Shown piece by piece: positions 35,174 to 43,870 of a stretch of 52,455 nt of DNA. How positions within the stretch are numbered: the stretch's first letter is position 1; every line of letters starts with the position of its first letter. This DNA comes from Liquorilactobacillus uvarum DSM 19971 (GTDB lineage Bacteria > Bacillota > Bacilli > Lactobacillales > Lactobacillaceae): positions 1 to 52,455 of the forward strand of contig NZ_AZEG01000016.1 of NCBI RefSeq assembly GCF_001434935.1. Direction: 5' to 3'. The position numbers were made by a program, and so were the translations under genes. Under the pieces are notes generated by a model. The model worked only from the letters and a program-made list of their open reading frames with translations, did not search any database and was not told the DNA's origin.

Positions 35174-35216
35174 TAAGACAGTTGATAGTGGTTAACATCA
35201 GAATTGAGGGTATATT

Positions 35217-35339
35217 ATGAAAAATAAATTAGGTTTTTGGGCCAAATTATCTTTATTGATTACAACACTTCAATTTGTATTTATGTTCCTCGAAAAGCTT
35301 CATCATTATCGTAAGAATCGTTCTCAGAAAAAGAGGTAA
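35217..35339 (+). CDS. Small cationic membrane peptide (40 aa)
   Basis: The peptide begins MKNKLGFWAKLSLLITTLQF, contains one short membrane helix and ends in a strongly basic tail (HHYRKNRSQKKR). GAGGG lies 6 bases before the ATG, a matched promoter precedes it and a terminator follows 12 bases after the stop, so this is a complete one-gene transcript. The size and the helix-plus-charged-tail layout resemble type I toxins of the Fst/holin-like kinds, but I do not recognise the family and see no clear antisense RNA. Confidence 0.65.
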   Translation: MKNKLGFWAKLSLLITTLQFVFMFLEKLHHYRKNRSQKKR

Positions 35340-35350
35340 CAACAACATTC

Positions 35351-35390
35351 AAGCAGTGATCGTGGGGGATCTCCCACATTGCTGTTTTTT
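35351..35390 (+). terminator. Terminator of the small cationic peptide gene
   Basis: AGCAG..GTGGG pairs with CCCAC..TGCT around GGATCT, followed by GTTTTTTTG. Confidence 0.85.
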
Positions 35391-35444
35391 TGTATTAATT
35401 TACAAGTAAAAAAATGAACAAAATGAAAACTCGAATTCGAGTCT

Positions 35445-35531
35445 TCAAAAAAATTTTTCCATATCAATATTTACAAAAAAACTTGATTGTTCGGAGTTCC
35501 GGACCTTAAATTCTCGTGTTGCTGCTAACAT
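35445..35531 (-). CDS. Possible 28-aa ORF, convergent to the cationic peptide
   Basis: ATG at 35531 has GAGGAG six bases upstream. The product starts MLAATREFKVRNSEQS and belongs to no family I know. A weak hairpin (ACTCGAATTCGAGT, 35429-35442) with a T-rich tail follows. It could be a real small gene, a gene remnant or chance. Confidence 0.25.
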   Translation of the reverse strand: MLAATREFKVRNSEQSSFFVNIDMEKFF

Positions 35532-35773
35532 ACACATCTCCTCAATAACTAGTGTAGAATTATTATCGATCATTTCATATTATCAGAGACCATTTTCTCT
35601 TATAAGCACAAGCAAACAAACTTGCTAATACCAAATATTTTACATAACAGTAGCCAGAAAGCCCTTTTTAGTCAATTCATTTAGTCTTCTTTTAACAAAT
35701 AAATCAGAGTTATTCATATGATATTTTTCCTTATTAATAACTGACACACGTGTCAGCTTGCAATGTGATTCAG

Positions 35774-35807
35774 CACCAATAAGTGACATCACTGTCACTT
35801 ATTGGTG
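35774..35807. repeat. Perfect 15-bp inverted repeat
   Basis: CACCAATAAGTGACA and TGTCACTTATTGGTG flank a TCAC loop. No T-run follows on either side, so it is not a normal terminator. Confidence 0.7.
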
Positions 35808-35817
35808 GAAAAACGAT

Positions 35818-35863
35818 AAACTAAAAAGGACTGCGGCTCATGCCCCAATCCTTTTTTTAGTTT
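35818..35863 (-). terminator. Terminator of treB
   Basis: AAACTAAAAAGGA pairs with TCCTTTTTTTAGTTT around a GC-containing loop; it lies 100 bases after the treB stop on the minus strand. Confidence 0.75.
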
Positions 35864-35963
35864 AGCTTGAATTTTTCATTAGTATTTTCCAAAGATCAAT
35901 TTTTTTGCCCGCATCGTTCAAAATTGCCGGCTAGCTGTCTCACTTTACTTTAGTTGATATATT

Positions 35964-37892
35964 CTAGTTAGTGCCTGGCTTTTTCTTCTTTTCAACTTTC
36001 TTACCTACAGACATTTTATCGTTATAACCCCATACCCAAGTTAAAATGAAAGATACAACCAACGCAACCACACTTGAAAGAAGAAAAGCATAAAAACTGT
36101 TCAAGTCCGAAGGATTCTTCGTGTTGAAAAACGATGAAAATCCAATCAGTGAACCAGTAAATCCAAACATCGAACCATGCATTAAACCAGTGATAAAGCC
36201 ACCGGCTGCTGACCCAATCAAACCAGAAATGAAAACTTTTTTATATCGTAAGTTAATCCCGTAGATTGCAGGCTCAGTAACACCGCAAAAGGCTGAGATT
36301 GCTGCCGCTATTCCAAGTTCTTTCATATTGGCTTTCTTTGATTTAATCGCAACTGCTAAAACAGCCGCCCCTTGAGAAACCATCGTAACAGATATGATTG
36401 CATTCAAAGAACTTTCACCACTGCCGGCAATCTGTTGTGCGACCAGTGGAACAACACCCCAATGTAATCCAAAAATGACTAACAATTGATATAAACCACC
36501 GATAATCAACCCACCTGACCAGCCAGATACATGGACCAACCAATTGATAAAGTCGGCAATTCCGTTAGCAGCACCCTGAATAATTGGTCCGGTAACTACT
36601 AATGTGATTGCGGAAACTATCAGTACAGTGATCAACGGATTGAAAATCATTTGCAGATAACTTGGCAGATGCTCCTTAAGCCAAGTACCTAATTTTTTAG
36701 CCATCCATGCTGCCAAAATCATTGGAAAGATCGAATAAGTATAATTTAAAAATTGAAATTGAAATCCACCGATTTCAAACATTTGCTTAAAGGATTGGCC
36801 CCAAGTGACAATTTGCGGATATGCCAACACACCACCAATCGTTGCGGCAATAATTGGATCACTGCCTAAACGTTTAGCTGCTGCAAATCCTACTAAAATC
36901 GGCAGAAAATAAAATGCTGAATCCGCCATCGAACTCACAGTCAGATATACCGTACCCTTCGCGTTCAACAAGGAACCGAGTTGCGGCAATGTTAATAATG
37001 CCAGAATCCCCTTAATAATACCTGAAGCAGCAATCACACCAATCACCGGACTCATCGAACCGGTTATAAAACCAATAAGATTGCCAAAGGCACGACTTAT
37101 CGGATTCCTTCCATCATCTTGTGATGGTGTCTGACTCACATCACCCTCAAAATCATTTCCTAGTTGTTTCATTACAGCATCATATACCTGTGTAACTTCA
37201 TTACCAATAACCACTTGATACTGTCCGCCAGCGTGCATTACATCTATTACCCCGTCAGTTTCTTTTAAAACATCATCATTGGCGGATCCTTCATTCTTGA
37301 GTGTGAACCGCAGACGTGTAATACAGTGAATCAAACTGTTAACATTTTCCTTACCGCCGACATTGTCGATTATCGTGGCCGCCAGTTCATCATAATTTCT
37401 TTTCTTAGACCTTTTTTTGCTTTGTTTTGCATAAGCAGTTGCCACTGCATCTCCGGCTTTAGCTGGTCCTTCCACCAGATCCATTCCCTCTAATTTATCT
37501 TTAGAGTTGGTAATAACGACCATAATTGTTTTTGCTAGGCCACGATCTGCTACAAGTTTAAGGTCCATTTTGGCCAACACGTCCCCGACCTTAACTGACT
37601 GTCCATTTGAAACAGATACAGAAAAACCTTCTCCTTTCAACCCTACTGTATCGATTCCCATATGAACAAGGATTTCTAAACCATCATCCGTTGTAATCCC
37701 AACTGCATGCTTAGTATCAGCAATCATTGAAATAGTGCCATCAACAGGCGACAAAATTTCACCATTCTCAGGTTCTAATCCAAATCCTTCTCCCATTGTT
37801 CCTCCCGAAAAAACAGGGTCGGTTGTTTTATTAAGAGCTAATACTTCTCCACTTGCTGGTGCCGATAAATGCATTTTTTTACTTTGAGCCAT
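35964..37892 (-). CDS. treB: Trehalose PTS permease, EIIABC fusion
   Basis: A 642-residue glucose-superfamily PTS protein with the domain order IIA-IIB-IIC. IIA (about 1-150) carries the phospho-His in LEILVHMGID, IIB (about 165-245) the phospho-Cys in SLIHCITRLRF, and IIC (about 270-630) is the membrane channel. It imports the disaccharide as a 6-phosphate. Trehalose rather than sucrose or beta-glucoside is inferred from the divergent treR and phosphotrehalase genes. An AAAGGGG site precedes the ATG. Promoter and operator sites lie in the 37.9-38.1 kb gap. Confidence 0.85.
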   Translation of the reverse strand: MAQSKKMHLSAPASGEVLALNKTTDPVFSGGTMGEGFGLEPENGEILSPVDGTISMIADTKHAVGITTDDGLEILVHMGIDTVGLKGEGFSVSVSNGQSVKVGDVLAKMDLKLVADRGLAKTIMVVITNSKDKLEGMDLVEGPAKAGDAVATAYAKQSKKRSKKRNYDELAATIIDNVGGKENVNSLIHCITRLRFTLKNEGSANDDVLKETDGVIDVMHAGGQYQVVIGNEVTQVYDAVMKQLGNDFEGDVSQTPSQDDGRNPISRAFGNLIGFITGSMSPVIGVIAASGIIKGILALLTLPQLGSLLNAKGTVYLTVSSMADSAFYFLPILVGFAAAKRLGSDPIIAATIGGVLAYPQIVTWGQSFKQMFEIGGFQFQFLNYTYSIFPMILAAWMAKKLGTWLKEHLPSYLQMIFNPLITVLIVSAITLVVTGPIIQGAANGIADFINWLVHVSGWSGGLIIGGLYQLLVIFGLHWGVVPLVAQQIAGSGESSLNAIISVTMVSQGAAVLAVAIKSKKANMKELGIAAAISAFCGVTEPAIYGINLRYKKVFISGLIGSAAGGFITGLMHGSMFGFTGSLIGFSSFFNTKNPSDLNSFYAFLLSSVVALVVSFILTWVWGYNDKMSVGKKVEKKKKPGTN

Positions 37893-37947
37893 TTTTTTAT
37901 CCCCTTTCTCATAAAACGCTTTCTTAAGATCTATAAGAATTTTACAA

Positions 37948-37979
37948 CTTGTATAGTCATGTTGTCAAACATTTAATAT
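37948..37979 (-). promoter_or_regulatory. treB promoter with internal TreR half-match
   Basis: On the minus strand TTGACA, 18 bases, TAAAAT form a good promoter near 37970-37940. TTGTATAGTCAT within it matches the candidate treR operator TTGTCTAGACAA at 9 of 12 positions, so the repressor could bind between -35 and -10. An imperfect cre-like sequence (ATAAAACGCTTTCT, 37911) lies further downstream. Confidence 0.5.
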
Positions 37980-38035
37980 TTGCATCTTAAACTATTTATA
38001 TAGCAATTCATTTATACAATTTTTCATTTTCTTGC

Positions 38036-38047
38036 TTGTCTAGACAA
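38036..38047. promoter_or_regulatory. TreR-type operator (perfect palindrome)
   Basis: TTGTCTAGACAA is a perfect 12-bp palindrome 54 bp before the treR ATG, resembling Bacillus TreR operators of the TTGTATATACAA type. Its position suggests autoregulation of the treR-treC transcript. Confidence 0.65.
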
Positions 38048-38100
38048 AATGTGATTAAATAAAAATTGTTAAAACTATAAAAAGAGAGCTGAAACATTTT

Positions 38101-38838
38101 ATGGCGAGAGATAATAAAAAAAATAAACAAGACAGTATTGCACAAGATATTGCACTAAAAATACAACATGAACAATATCAACCGGGTAATTTGTTGCCAA
38201 GCGAACATCAGCTGTGTGATCTTTATGGAAGTTCGCGTGAAACAATTCGAAAAGCCCTGGACCAACTAACAGAACTGGGATTAATACAAAAAATCCGCGG
38301 AAAAGGATCGCTTGTTTTAGATATTCAACGCTTCTCCTTCCCAGTATCTGGAATTACCAGCTTCCAAGAACTAAATAAGACATTAGGTATGCATGCAACA
38401 ACAGAAGTTTTGCAGAAAAAAGATGACATAGTTCCTGATGTTCTAGCGAAAGGACACGTAGATTTTGGACGTACAGCTCTGCATATTGAACGATTACGCA
38501 AAATCGACCAGATACCAATTGTTTTAGATGAAGACTATCTGCTAAATCCACCTATTACTGATGTGCCCGATGAAGCAGCTGCTGGTTCTCTTTATGAATA
38601 CTTCGAAAAAAGTTTAGGTCTTGATATTTCATATGCAACGAAAGAAATCACTGTTGAACCAGTTCCCGAGCGAATTGCTTCTTTACTTGCTTTGAACGAC
38701 AATAATTTAGCTGTTGTTGTCCGCAGTATGACATATTTGGCCGATACAACGCCTTTTCAGTTAACCGCTTCTTATCATAGACCTGATCGTTTTAAATTTA
38801 TTGATTTCGCTCGGCGCAGAAAAATTTCATTTAATTAG
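38101..38838 (+). CDS. treR: Trehalose operon repressor TreR (GntR/UTRA)
   Basis: A 245-residue GntR-family regulator. Residues about 8-75 form the winged helix (LPSEHQLCDLYGSSRETIRKALDQL), and about 90-235 the UTRA ligand domain (HIERLRKIDQIPIVLDEDYL; VVRSMTYLADTTPFQLTASYHRPDRFKF). Regulators of this type release DNA on binding trehalose-6-phosphate. It precedes the phosphotrehalase gene by 52 bases in one transcript and is divergent from treB. GAGAG precedes the ATG. Confidence 0.88.
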   Translation: MARDNKKNKQDSIAQDIALKIQHEQYQPGNLLPSEHQLCDLYGSSRETIRKALDQLTELGLIQKIRGKGSLVLDIQRFSFPVSGITSFQELNKTLGMHATTEVLQKKDDIVPDVLAKGHVDFGRTALHIERLRKIDQIPIVLDEDYLLNPPITDVPDEAAAGSLYEYFEKSLGLDISYATKEITVEPVPERIASLLALNDNNLAVVVRSMTYLADTTPFQLTASYHRPDRFKFIDFARRRKISFN

Positions 38839-38890
38839 TCATTTGGATATCAGAAACTATACTTCACAATATCAAATAGGAGGCGCACTT

Positions 38891-40567
38891 ATGCTAAATC
38901 TTGGTAATAAAGTTATTTATCAAATCTATCCCAAATCATTCTATGACAGTAACAATGATGGTATTGGCGATTTACGCGGAATAATTAATAAAATAGATTA
39001 TATTTCAAAATTAAACGTCGACATGATTTGGTTCAATCCTTTCTTCGTTTCACCTCAAAATGATAACGGCTATGATATTGCCGATTATTATAATATTGAT
39101 CCTAAATTTGGAACAATGGCCGACTTTGAGGACCTAGTTGTGGCCTTAAAAAAAATAAATGTCGGTGTAATGCTTGATATGGTGCTCAATCATTGTTCCA
39201 CTGAACATGAATGGTTTCAGAAAGCATTAGCTGGAAACCAAAAATATCAAAAATATTTTTACCTTCGCCCAGCCAAAAAAGATGGCTCGTTGCCAACTAA
39301 TTGGCAATCCAAATTTGGTGGCCCTGCTTGGGAAAAGTTCGGCAAGACTGATCTTTACTACCTTCATCTGTACGACAAAACGCAAGCTGATCTTGACTGG
39401 CACAATCCTGATGTTCGCAAGGAAGCAGCTTCAGTAGTTAACTTTTGGCGCAGTAAGGGGGTTCAGGGCTTCCGCTTTGATGTCATCAACGTTACCGGAA
39501 AAAATGAACAATTAGTTGATTCTGAAGATCCAATTCAAGAAAAATCCCTCTATACCGATACTCCTGTCGTTCACGAATATTTGAAAGAACTTAATCAATC
39601 AAGTTTTGGAAAAGATCCCGAATCAATCACAGTTGGCGAAATGTCTTCGACCAGTATCAGCAATTGCATTGAGTATTCACATCCTGAGCAGAATGAGTTA
39701 TCAATGGTCTTCACTTTTCATCATCTTAAAGTCGACTATCAAAATGGCGAAAAATGGTCGAAAACTCCTTTTGATTTTAAAAAATTAAAACATCTTTTCA
39801 TTGAATGGCAAACTCAAATGGATCACGGTGGCGGTTGGAATGCTCTTTTTTGGAATAACCATGATCAGCCCTGGGCGCTCAATCGTTTTGGCGATCCAGT
39901 GCATTATCGCGTAAAATCAGCTGAGATGTTAGCAACTGCAATTCACTTAATGCGCGGCACACCATATATTTATATGGGTGAAGAGATTGGGATGACCGAT
40001 CCGAATTACCAATCGATCCATGACTATGTTGATATTGAAAGCCTGAATGCTTATCGCAAACTTTTGGCAAAGGGACTGAGTAGTGAAGATGCTTTTGAAT
40101 TGATTCAAACTAAATCACGAGATAATTCACGTGTACCCATGCATTGGGATAACAGCCTAAATGCAGGTTTTTCGCAAAACAAGCCATGGCTACGCCCAAC
40201 AGGACAAGATGTCATCAATGTTAAAGATGAACTGGAGCATGGTGAGATTTTTAATTATTACCAAAAATTGATTTCGATGCGCAAAACTGAAAAATTGATT
40301 TCCGCTGGTCATTTCAAAAGTCTTTTCGAAAATGATCCTCAAGTCTTTGCATATGAACGTTATCTTAAAAACAACGGCCAAGAAAATCAAGATCAGATAC
40401 TTGTTTTAACTAATTTTTATGGCAAAAAGACAACCGTGGATCTGCCAAGAGCATATCAAGACAAGGCTGTTAAAACATTAATTTCTAACTATAATCTTGA
40501 TGCTACTAAGCTTGCTAAGAAAATTGAATTGCGCCCCTACGAGGCTTTAGCAGTTAAATTCAAATGA
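38891..40567 (+). CDS. treC: Trehalose-6-phosphate hydrolase (GH13)
   Basis: A 558-residue cytoplasmic GH13 enzyme that splits trehalose-6-phosphate into glucose and glucose-6-phosphate. Nucleophile Asp197 (GFRFDVIN), acid/base Glu250 (TVGEMSST) and the NNHDQP Asp are present. The segments TVGEMSSTSI and FTFHHLKVDYQNGEKW are specific to phosphotrehalases and absent from the other GH13 enzyme in this window. I chose the ATG at 38891 with AGGAGG upstream; a longer frame from 38801 overlaps treR. Confidence 0.92.
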   Translation: MLNLGNKVIYQIYPKSFYDSNNDGIGDLRGIINKIDYISKLNVDMIWFNPFFVSPQNDNGYDIADYYNIDPKFGTMADFEDLVVALKKINVGVMLDMVLNHCSTEHEWFQKALAGNQKYQKYFYLRPAKKDGSLPTNWQSKFGGPAWEKFGKTDLYYLHLYDKTQADLDWHNPDVRKEAASVVNFWRSKGVQGFRFDVINVTGKNEQLVDSEDPIQEKSLYTDTPVVHEYLKELNQSSFGKDPESITVGEMSSTSISNCIEYSHPEQNELSMVFTFHHLKVDYQNGEKWSKTPFDFKKLKHLFIEWQTQMDHGGGWNALFWNNHDQPWALNRFGDPVHYRVKSAEMLATAIHLMRGTPYIYMGEEIGMTDPNYQSIHDYVDIESLNAYRKLLAKGLSSEDAFELIQTKSRDNSRVPMHWDNSLNAGFSQNKPWLRPTGQDVINVKDELEHGEIFNYYQKLISMRKTEKLISAGHFKSLFENDPQVFAYERYLKNNGQENQDQILVLTNFYGKKTTVDLPRAYQDKAVKTLISNYNLDATKLAKKIELRPYEALAVKFK

Positions 40568-40675
40568 CAATTTAGACTAGCACTCTTAAATCAAGGTTCA
40601 AACTTGCAAACTATTATGTCACCTGTATAAACATGATATTCGTTTGTGTTTGTCTCAACTAATAATTTATTCAGC

Positions 40676-40725
40676 AAACGGGGCTGCCTAGTTCAAAACT
40701 AGGGCGGCCCCGTTTGTTTTATGTT
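40676..40725. terminator. Bidirectional terminator between treC and the HAD gene
   Basis: AAACGGGGC.GCC.TAGTT pairs with AACTA.GGC.GCCCCGTTT; the plus strand continues GTTTTATGTTTTT, the minus strand TGCTGAATAA (weaker). Confidence 0.85.
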
Positions 40726-40729
40726 TTTA

Positions 40730-41548
40730 TTAGAATAAATATCTTTCTGTAAGTATTTCTTTTATACCATAACCTACCCCATTATCGTCGTTCGACAATG
40801 TCACAAATTTTGCACGGTTTTTAACTAAATTACTTGCATTTGCCATAGCTATCGACATCTCTACAGCATTAAACATGTCAATATCATTTTCTCCATCCCC
40901 GAAAGCTGCTAGTTCTTTTTTCTCTAGTCCTTCACCAGCTTGTACATAGGCAACCCCATTTTCTTTTGAGATATTCTTGTTGATCAGCTCTAAATAATTG
41001 CTGTTTGAACGTGTAACCGTAATATCGCTCAAATTCAGACTCATCAAGTATTTGTAAACAACATCTGTCATGTTCATGTCTCGACTAATCAACATAATTT
41101 TGTAAATTATACTGTTCCTTAGATAACTTAGTTGCTTTAATGGCATGATTTCTGGCTTGACATCCGTTATGCTTGATTCCCACAAAATTCTTTCATCCAT
41201 TTTATCCGTATACCATTTTTTAAGGGTAAACCAACTTAACGATATCTGTGGAAATTGGTTCCTGACAGACACCAATATGTCGACAACTGTTTTAAAGGCT
41301 AGTCCCTCACTAAAAACTGTTTCATAATCACTGTTTTTAAGCTTAAAAATCACACCACCGTTAAAAGCAACCTGTTCACCAGATAATTCTAATTCAGTAA
41401 TAAAAGAGCTCATTGCTTCCGGTGGGCGAGCCGATACTAACGTCACCGGGATATGGCAATTCTTTATGATCTTAGTATTTTCTGGAGACAGTTTACCTGC
41501 GGAATTCAATAAGGTATTATCCATATCTAAAAAAATATGTTTAATCAT
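40730..41548 (-). CDS. HAD-superfamily Cof-type sugar phosphatase
   Basis: A 272-residue cytosolic phosphatase. Motif I is DMDNTLLNS (Asp8, Asp10), with SAR in motif II, the conserved Lys near SKENGVAYV in motif III and FGDGENDIDMF in motif IV, so it is catalytically complete. Cof-type enzymes hydrolyse sugar phosphates or other small phosphoesters; the substrate is not known. The start overlaps the stop of the DeoR gene by four bases, indicating one operon. Confidence 0.88.
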   Translation of the reverse strand: MIKHIFLDMDNTLLNSAGKLSPENTKIIKNCHIPVTLVSARPPEAMSSFITELELSGEQVAFNGGVIFKLKNSDYETVFSEGLAFKTVVDILVSVRNQFPQISLSWFTLKKWYTDKMDERILWESSITDVKPEIMPLKQLSYLRNSIIYKIMLISRDMNMTDVVYKYLMSLNLSDITVTRSNSNYLELINKNISKENGVAYVQAGEGLEKKELAAFGDGENDIDMFNAVEMSIAMANASNLVKNRAKFVTLSNDDNGVGYGIKEILTERYLF

Positions 41549-42309
41549 TTTTTATCCTCCTCTGCAATTAGGATCTTAATATCTTGACTAAACCATGATT
41601 CTTGTTCTTCTTTTAAAACAACATCAGTTATCAAAACGTTGATGTCCTTGCAAGAGCACACTTTATATGCAGCTTTATGAGAATTGAATTTGTACTGTTC
41701 AGCAACTGCAATTATCTTACGTGAATGTTTAACTACATTCCTAATAACCACAGCATCATCCTTGTTAGACAAATATATTCCTTCAGATGTTATTCCAGAA
41801 GTGCCGATAAAAACCTTTTTGAAAGAGAGATAATCAAGTTCTGATAAAGTAGACAATGAACAAGTATATCTGTTCCGTTTATCAACTCTTCCACCTAATA
41901 ACTCCACTCTGATGAGACTGCTTTTAGTTAAAGCAACAGCATTATCAATCGAATTTGTGACAACTGTCACACCAGCTTGATTTATATGTTCGCACATCTG
42001 AACAAGTGTTGTTGAAGCAGCAATGAAAAATAGGCCTTTGGTTTGGATCTCTTTTAACGCCAGTTTGGCCATTTCCACTTTTATTGGTGACAAAATGTGT
42101 GATCTAACTAGGTACTCTGGCACTGTATTGCTGCTGTAAGCCAGTATCCCTCCATGCATCCGCTTAGCTCTGCCGGTTGAAACAAGTTTTATGATATCTC
42201 TTCTAGCCGTATCCCTTGAAACACCAAAATACTCTGCCATAAATTTCGTGCTTAATTTTCCCCTTTTTCTTAGTAATTCAGTTATCGCGTTTAGTCTTTC
42301 ATCTTGCAT
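41545..42309 (-). CDS. DeoR-family transcriptional regulator
   Basis: A 254-residue regulator with an N-terminal helix-turn-helix (KLSTKFMAEYFGVSRDTARRDIIKL, about 15-40; I cite it as the HTH region) and a C-terminal DeoR sensor domain that binds phosphorylated sugars (FFIAASTTLVQMCEH; KVFIGTSGITSEGIYL). It is coupled to a sugar phosphatase gene, so it may sense that enzyme's substrate. GGGAGG precedes the ATG. Confidence 0.9.
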   Translation of the reverse strand: MQDERLNAITELLRKRGKLSTKFMAEYFGVSRDTARRDIIKLVSTGRAKRMHGGILAYSSNTVPEYLVRSHILSPIKVEMAKLALKEIQTKGLFFIAASTTLVQMCEHINQAGVTVVTNSIDNAVALTKSSLIRVELLGGRVDKRNRYTCSLSTLSELDYLSFKKVFIGTSGITSEGIYLSNKDDAVVIRNVVKHSRKIIAVAEQYKFNSHKAAYKVCSCKDINVLITDVVLKEEQESWFSQDIKILIAEEDKK

Positions 42310-42741
42310 TATCTCATCCTCCCTTCAAAAATCATTCTATCATTTTTTAAAGCGCATTCATTCAATCCTGTGAAACTATTCTCCGTTTTTAGTTCATTCT
42401 AAGCAATTGCTTATTTAAATACGCAAAAGCGCATCAATAAGTACTATAGTTTGTCGTCTTTCAATAAATATTGTTATCTATTGGCATCCTCTCAAAAAAT
42501 ATTCAAATTAATCTCTGACACAAAAAAACAGCCAATAATTGGCTGCACAGCTTATCTTTTATTAATACTTTTCACTTCAAAAAATTGATCATGGGCCAAA
42601 GGCCTTACAAGTTAACATATTTCAAAAATCAATTTATGCGTCTAATGCCTCATGCTTCATAATTGAAAGCAACCTATGTTTGCAATTAAACATTAGAGTT
42701 CACTGATTTCTGAGTTCTGTTGCCCTTCCAGAAACGATTTT
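42310..42741. other. Intergenic region, terminator only
   Basis: No gene is supported. The DeoR promoter should lie near 42330-42450, and the EamA terminator is at 42521-42546. The stretch 42547-42741 shows nothing notable. Confidence 0.5.
42521..42546 (-). terminator. Terminator of the EamA transporter gene
   Basis: CAGCCAAT/ATTGGCTG on 42529-42545; the minus strand continues TTTTTTTG. Confidence 0.75.
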
Positions 42742-43650
42742 TCATCTTTTCCTTAAAAAAGATCTTTTTTTCAAAAATAATCTTTGAACATTGAATTCCA
42801 TTATAAAAATAGATAGTACAATCAGCAGCCCACCGATTATAAGATTACCTTCAAGTTTATCAAATCCCAATATTACCGATAAAATACTGCCAAACAGCGA
42901 TTCTGTCATTAAAATTAAACCTGCTGAAGTCGAATCAGTAAATTTCTGACCGATAACCTGCATTGTTTGTGCACCAAAAGATGCTAAAACACCTAAAATC
43001 ACTACAGGTACTATTGCAACTGACCAATTTATAGATCCATAGCTTGATTGTTCAAAAAGCAGAGACCATATCAGACTCGCTATTCCCTGCACACTGCCCA
43101 ACATAAAGGAAACAATAAAGGGATTAGAACTAGCGACAGTATTGCTGAAATAAACAATTTGCAGAGCATAAAAGAACGCACTTAACAAAGTTAAAATATC
43201 TCCAACTTCAAGACTGAAACCATTACTGATAGTATTCGTTAAAAAGACGGTGCCTAGAAAACAAATAGAAATTGAAAAATAACTTTTTAATAGCGGCTTT
43301 TTTTTGAAAAAGACCCAAACAACAAAGGGAATCATTACAATATAAGTTGCTGTCAAAAAAGCACTGTTGCTAGGCGTTGTATATTTTAATCCAATTGCTT
43401 GCAGTTGATACCCAATAAAATTAATTACGCCTGCGATAAGACCTACTTTAAAATCTGTACGTGTCATTTTATTAATTTTTCTATGGAAGAAAAGATATAT
43501 TAATATCGCAAAAATAAATCCCCTGATAGAATTTATTACACCAGCGGGCATATCTGCCTTTATCGCTTGTTTGATAAAAATATAACTTGCTCCCCAAATC
43601 ACAGCTGTGAGCAGTAATACAATGTTTGCTTGCCATTTTTGCAATTTCAT
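42742..43650 (-). CDS. EamA/DMT-family metabolite exporter
   Basis: A 302-residue membrane protein with ten helices in two EamA repeats. The first contains ANIVLLLTAVIWGASYIFIK and the second ends with MTESLFGSILSVILGFDKLEG, both family hallmarks. Members usually export amino acids or other metabolites; the substrate is unknown. The C-terminus is basic (LFLKKRSFLRKR). AAGGAG precedes the ATG. It is monocistronic. Confidence 0.9.
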   Translation of the reverse strand: MKLQKWQANIVLLLTAVIWGASYIFIKQAIKADMPAGVINSIRGFIFAILIYLFFHRKINKMTRTDFKVGLIAGVINFIGYQLQAIGLKYTTPSNSAFLTATYIVMIPFVVWVFFKKKPLLKSYFSISICFLGTVFLTNTISNGFSLEVGDILTLLSAFFYALQIVYFSNTVASSNPFIVSFMLGSVQGIASLIWSLLFEQSSYGSINWSVAIVPVVILGVLASFGAQTMQVIGQKFTDSTSAGLILMTESLFGSILSVILGFDKLEGNLIIGGLLIVLSIFIMEFNVQRLFLKKRSFLRKR

Positions 43651-43870
43651 TCCAACACTCCTTGAATTGTAAAAATCAAATTTTTAAAACCATTATGCTA
43701 TTCTAACCTTAAATATATATCCAGTCAATAAGCTTTAGCATGTCTAATAATGATTAATTATGCATTTAAAAGCAATATTATGCATAAAAAATTTCACTTT
43801 ATTTTTGATGGTTAAAATTTTTTTGGCGCAAATTGAGCCTTTGTTACCTATCTGTTAATTGTTTTCCTTG

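Larger units (their letters stand above)
35532..35963. other. Intergenic region with two TGACA-N4-TGTCA palindromes
   Basis: No gene is supported. TGACACACGTGTCA (35742-35755) and TGACATCACTGTCA (35784-35797) have the same architecture and lie 42 bp apart. The second is the centre of a 34-bp palindrome (35774-35807, arms of 15). The treB terminator follows at 35818. Confidence 0.6.

Noticed and set aside
35462-35512. GGAGTTCCGGACC palindrome-like segment
   Set aside because: Only GTCCGGAAC is symmetrical and no conserved context is seen; explained as part of the small frame.
37911-37924. Possible cre site (ATAAAACGCTTTCT) near the treB start
   Set aside because: Three mismatches to the consensus, including both outer bases on the left; kept only as a remark.
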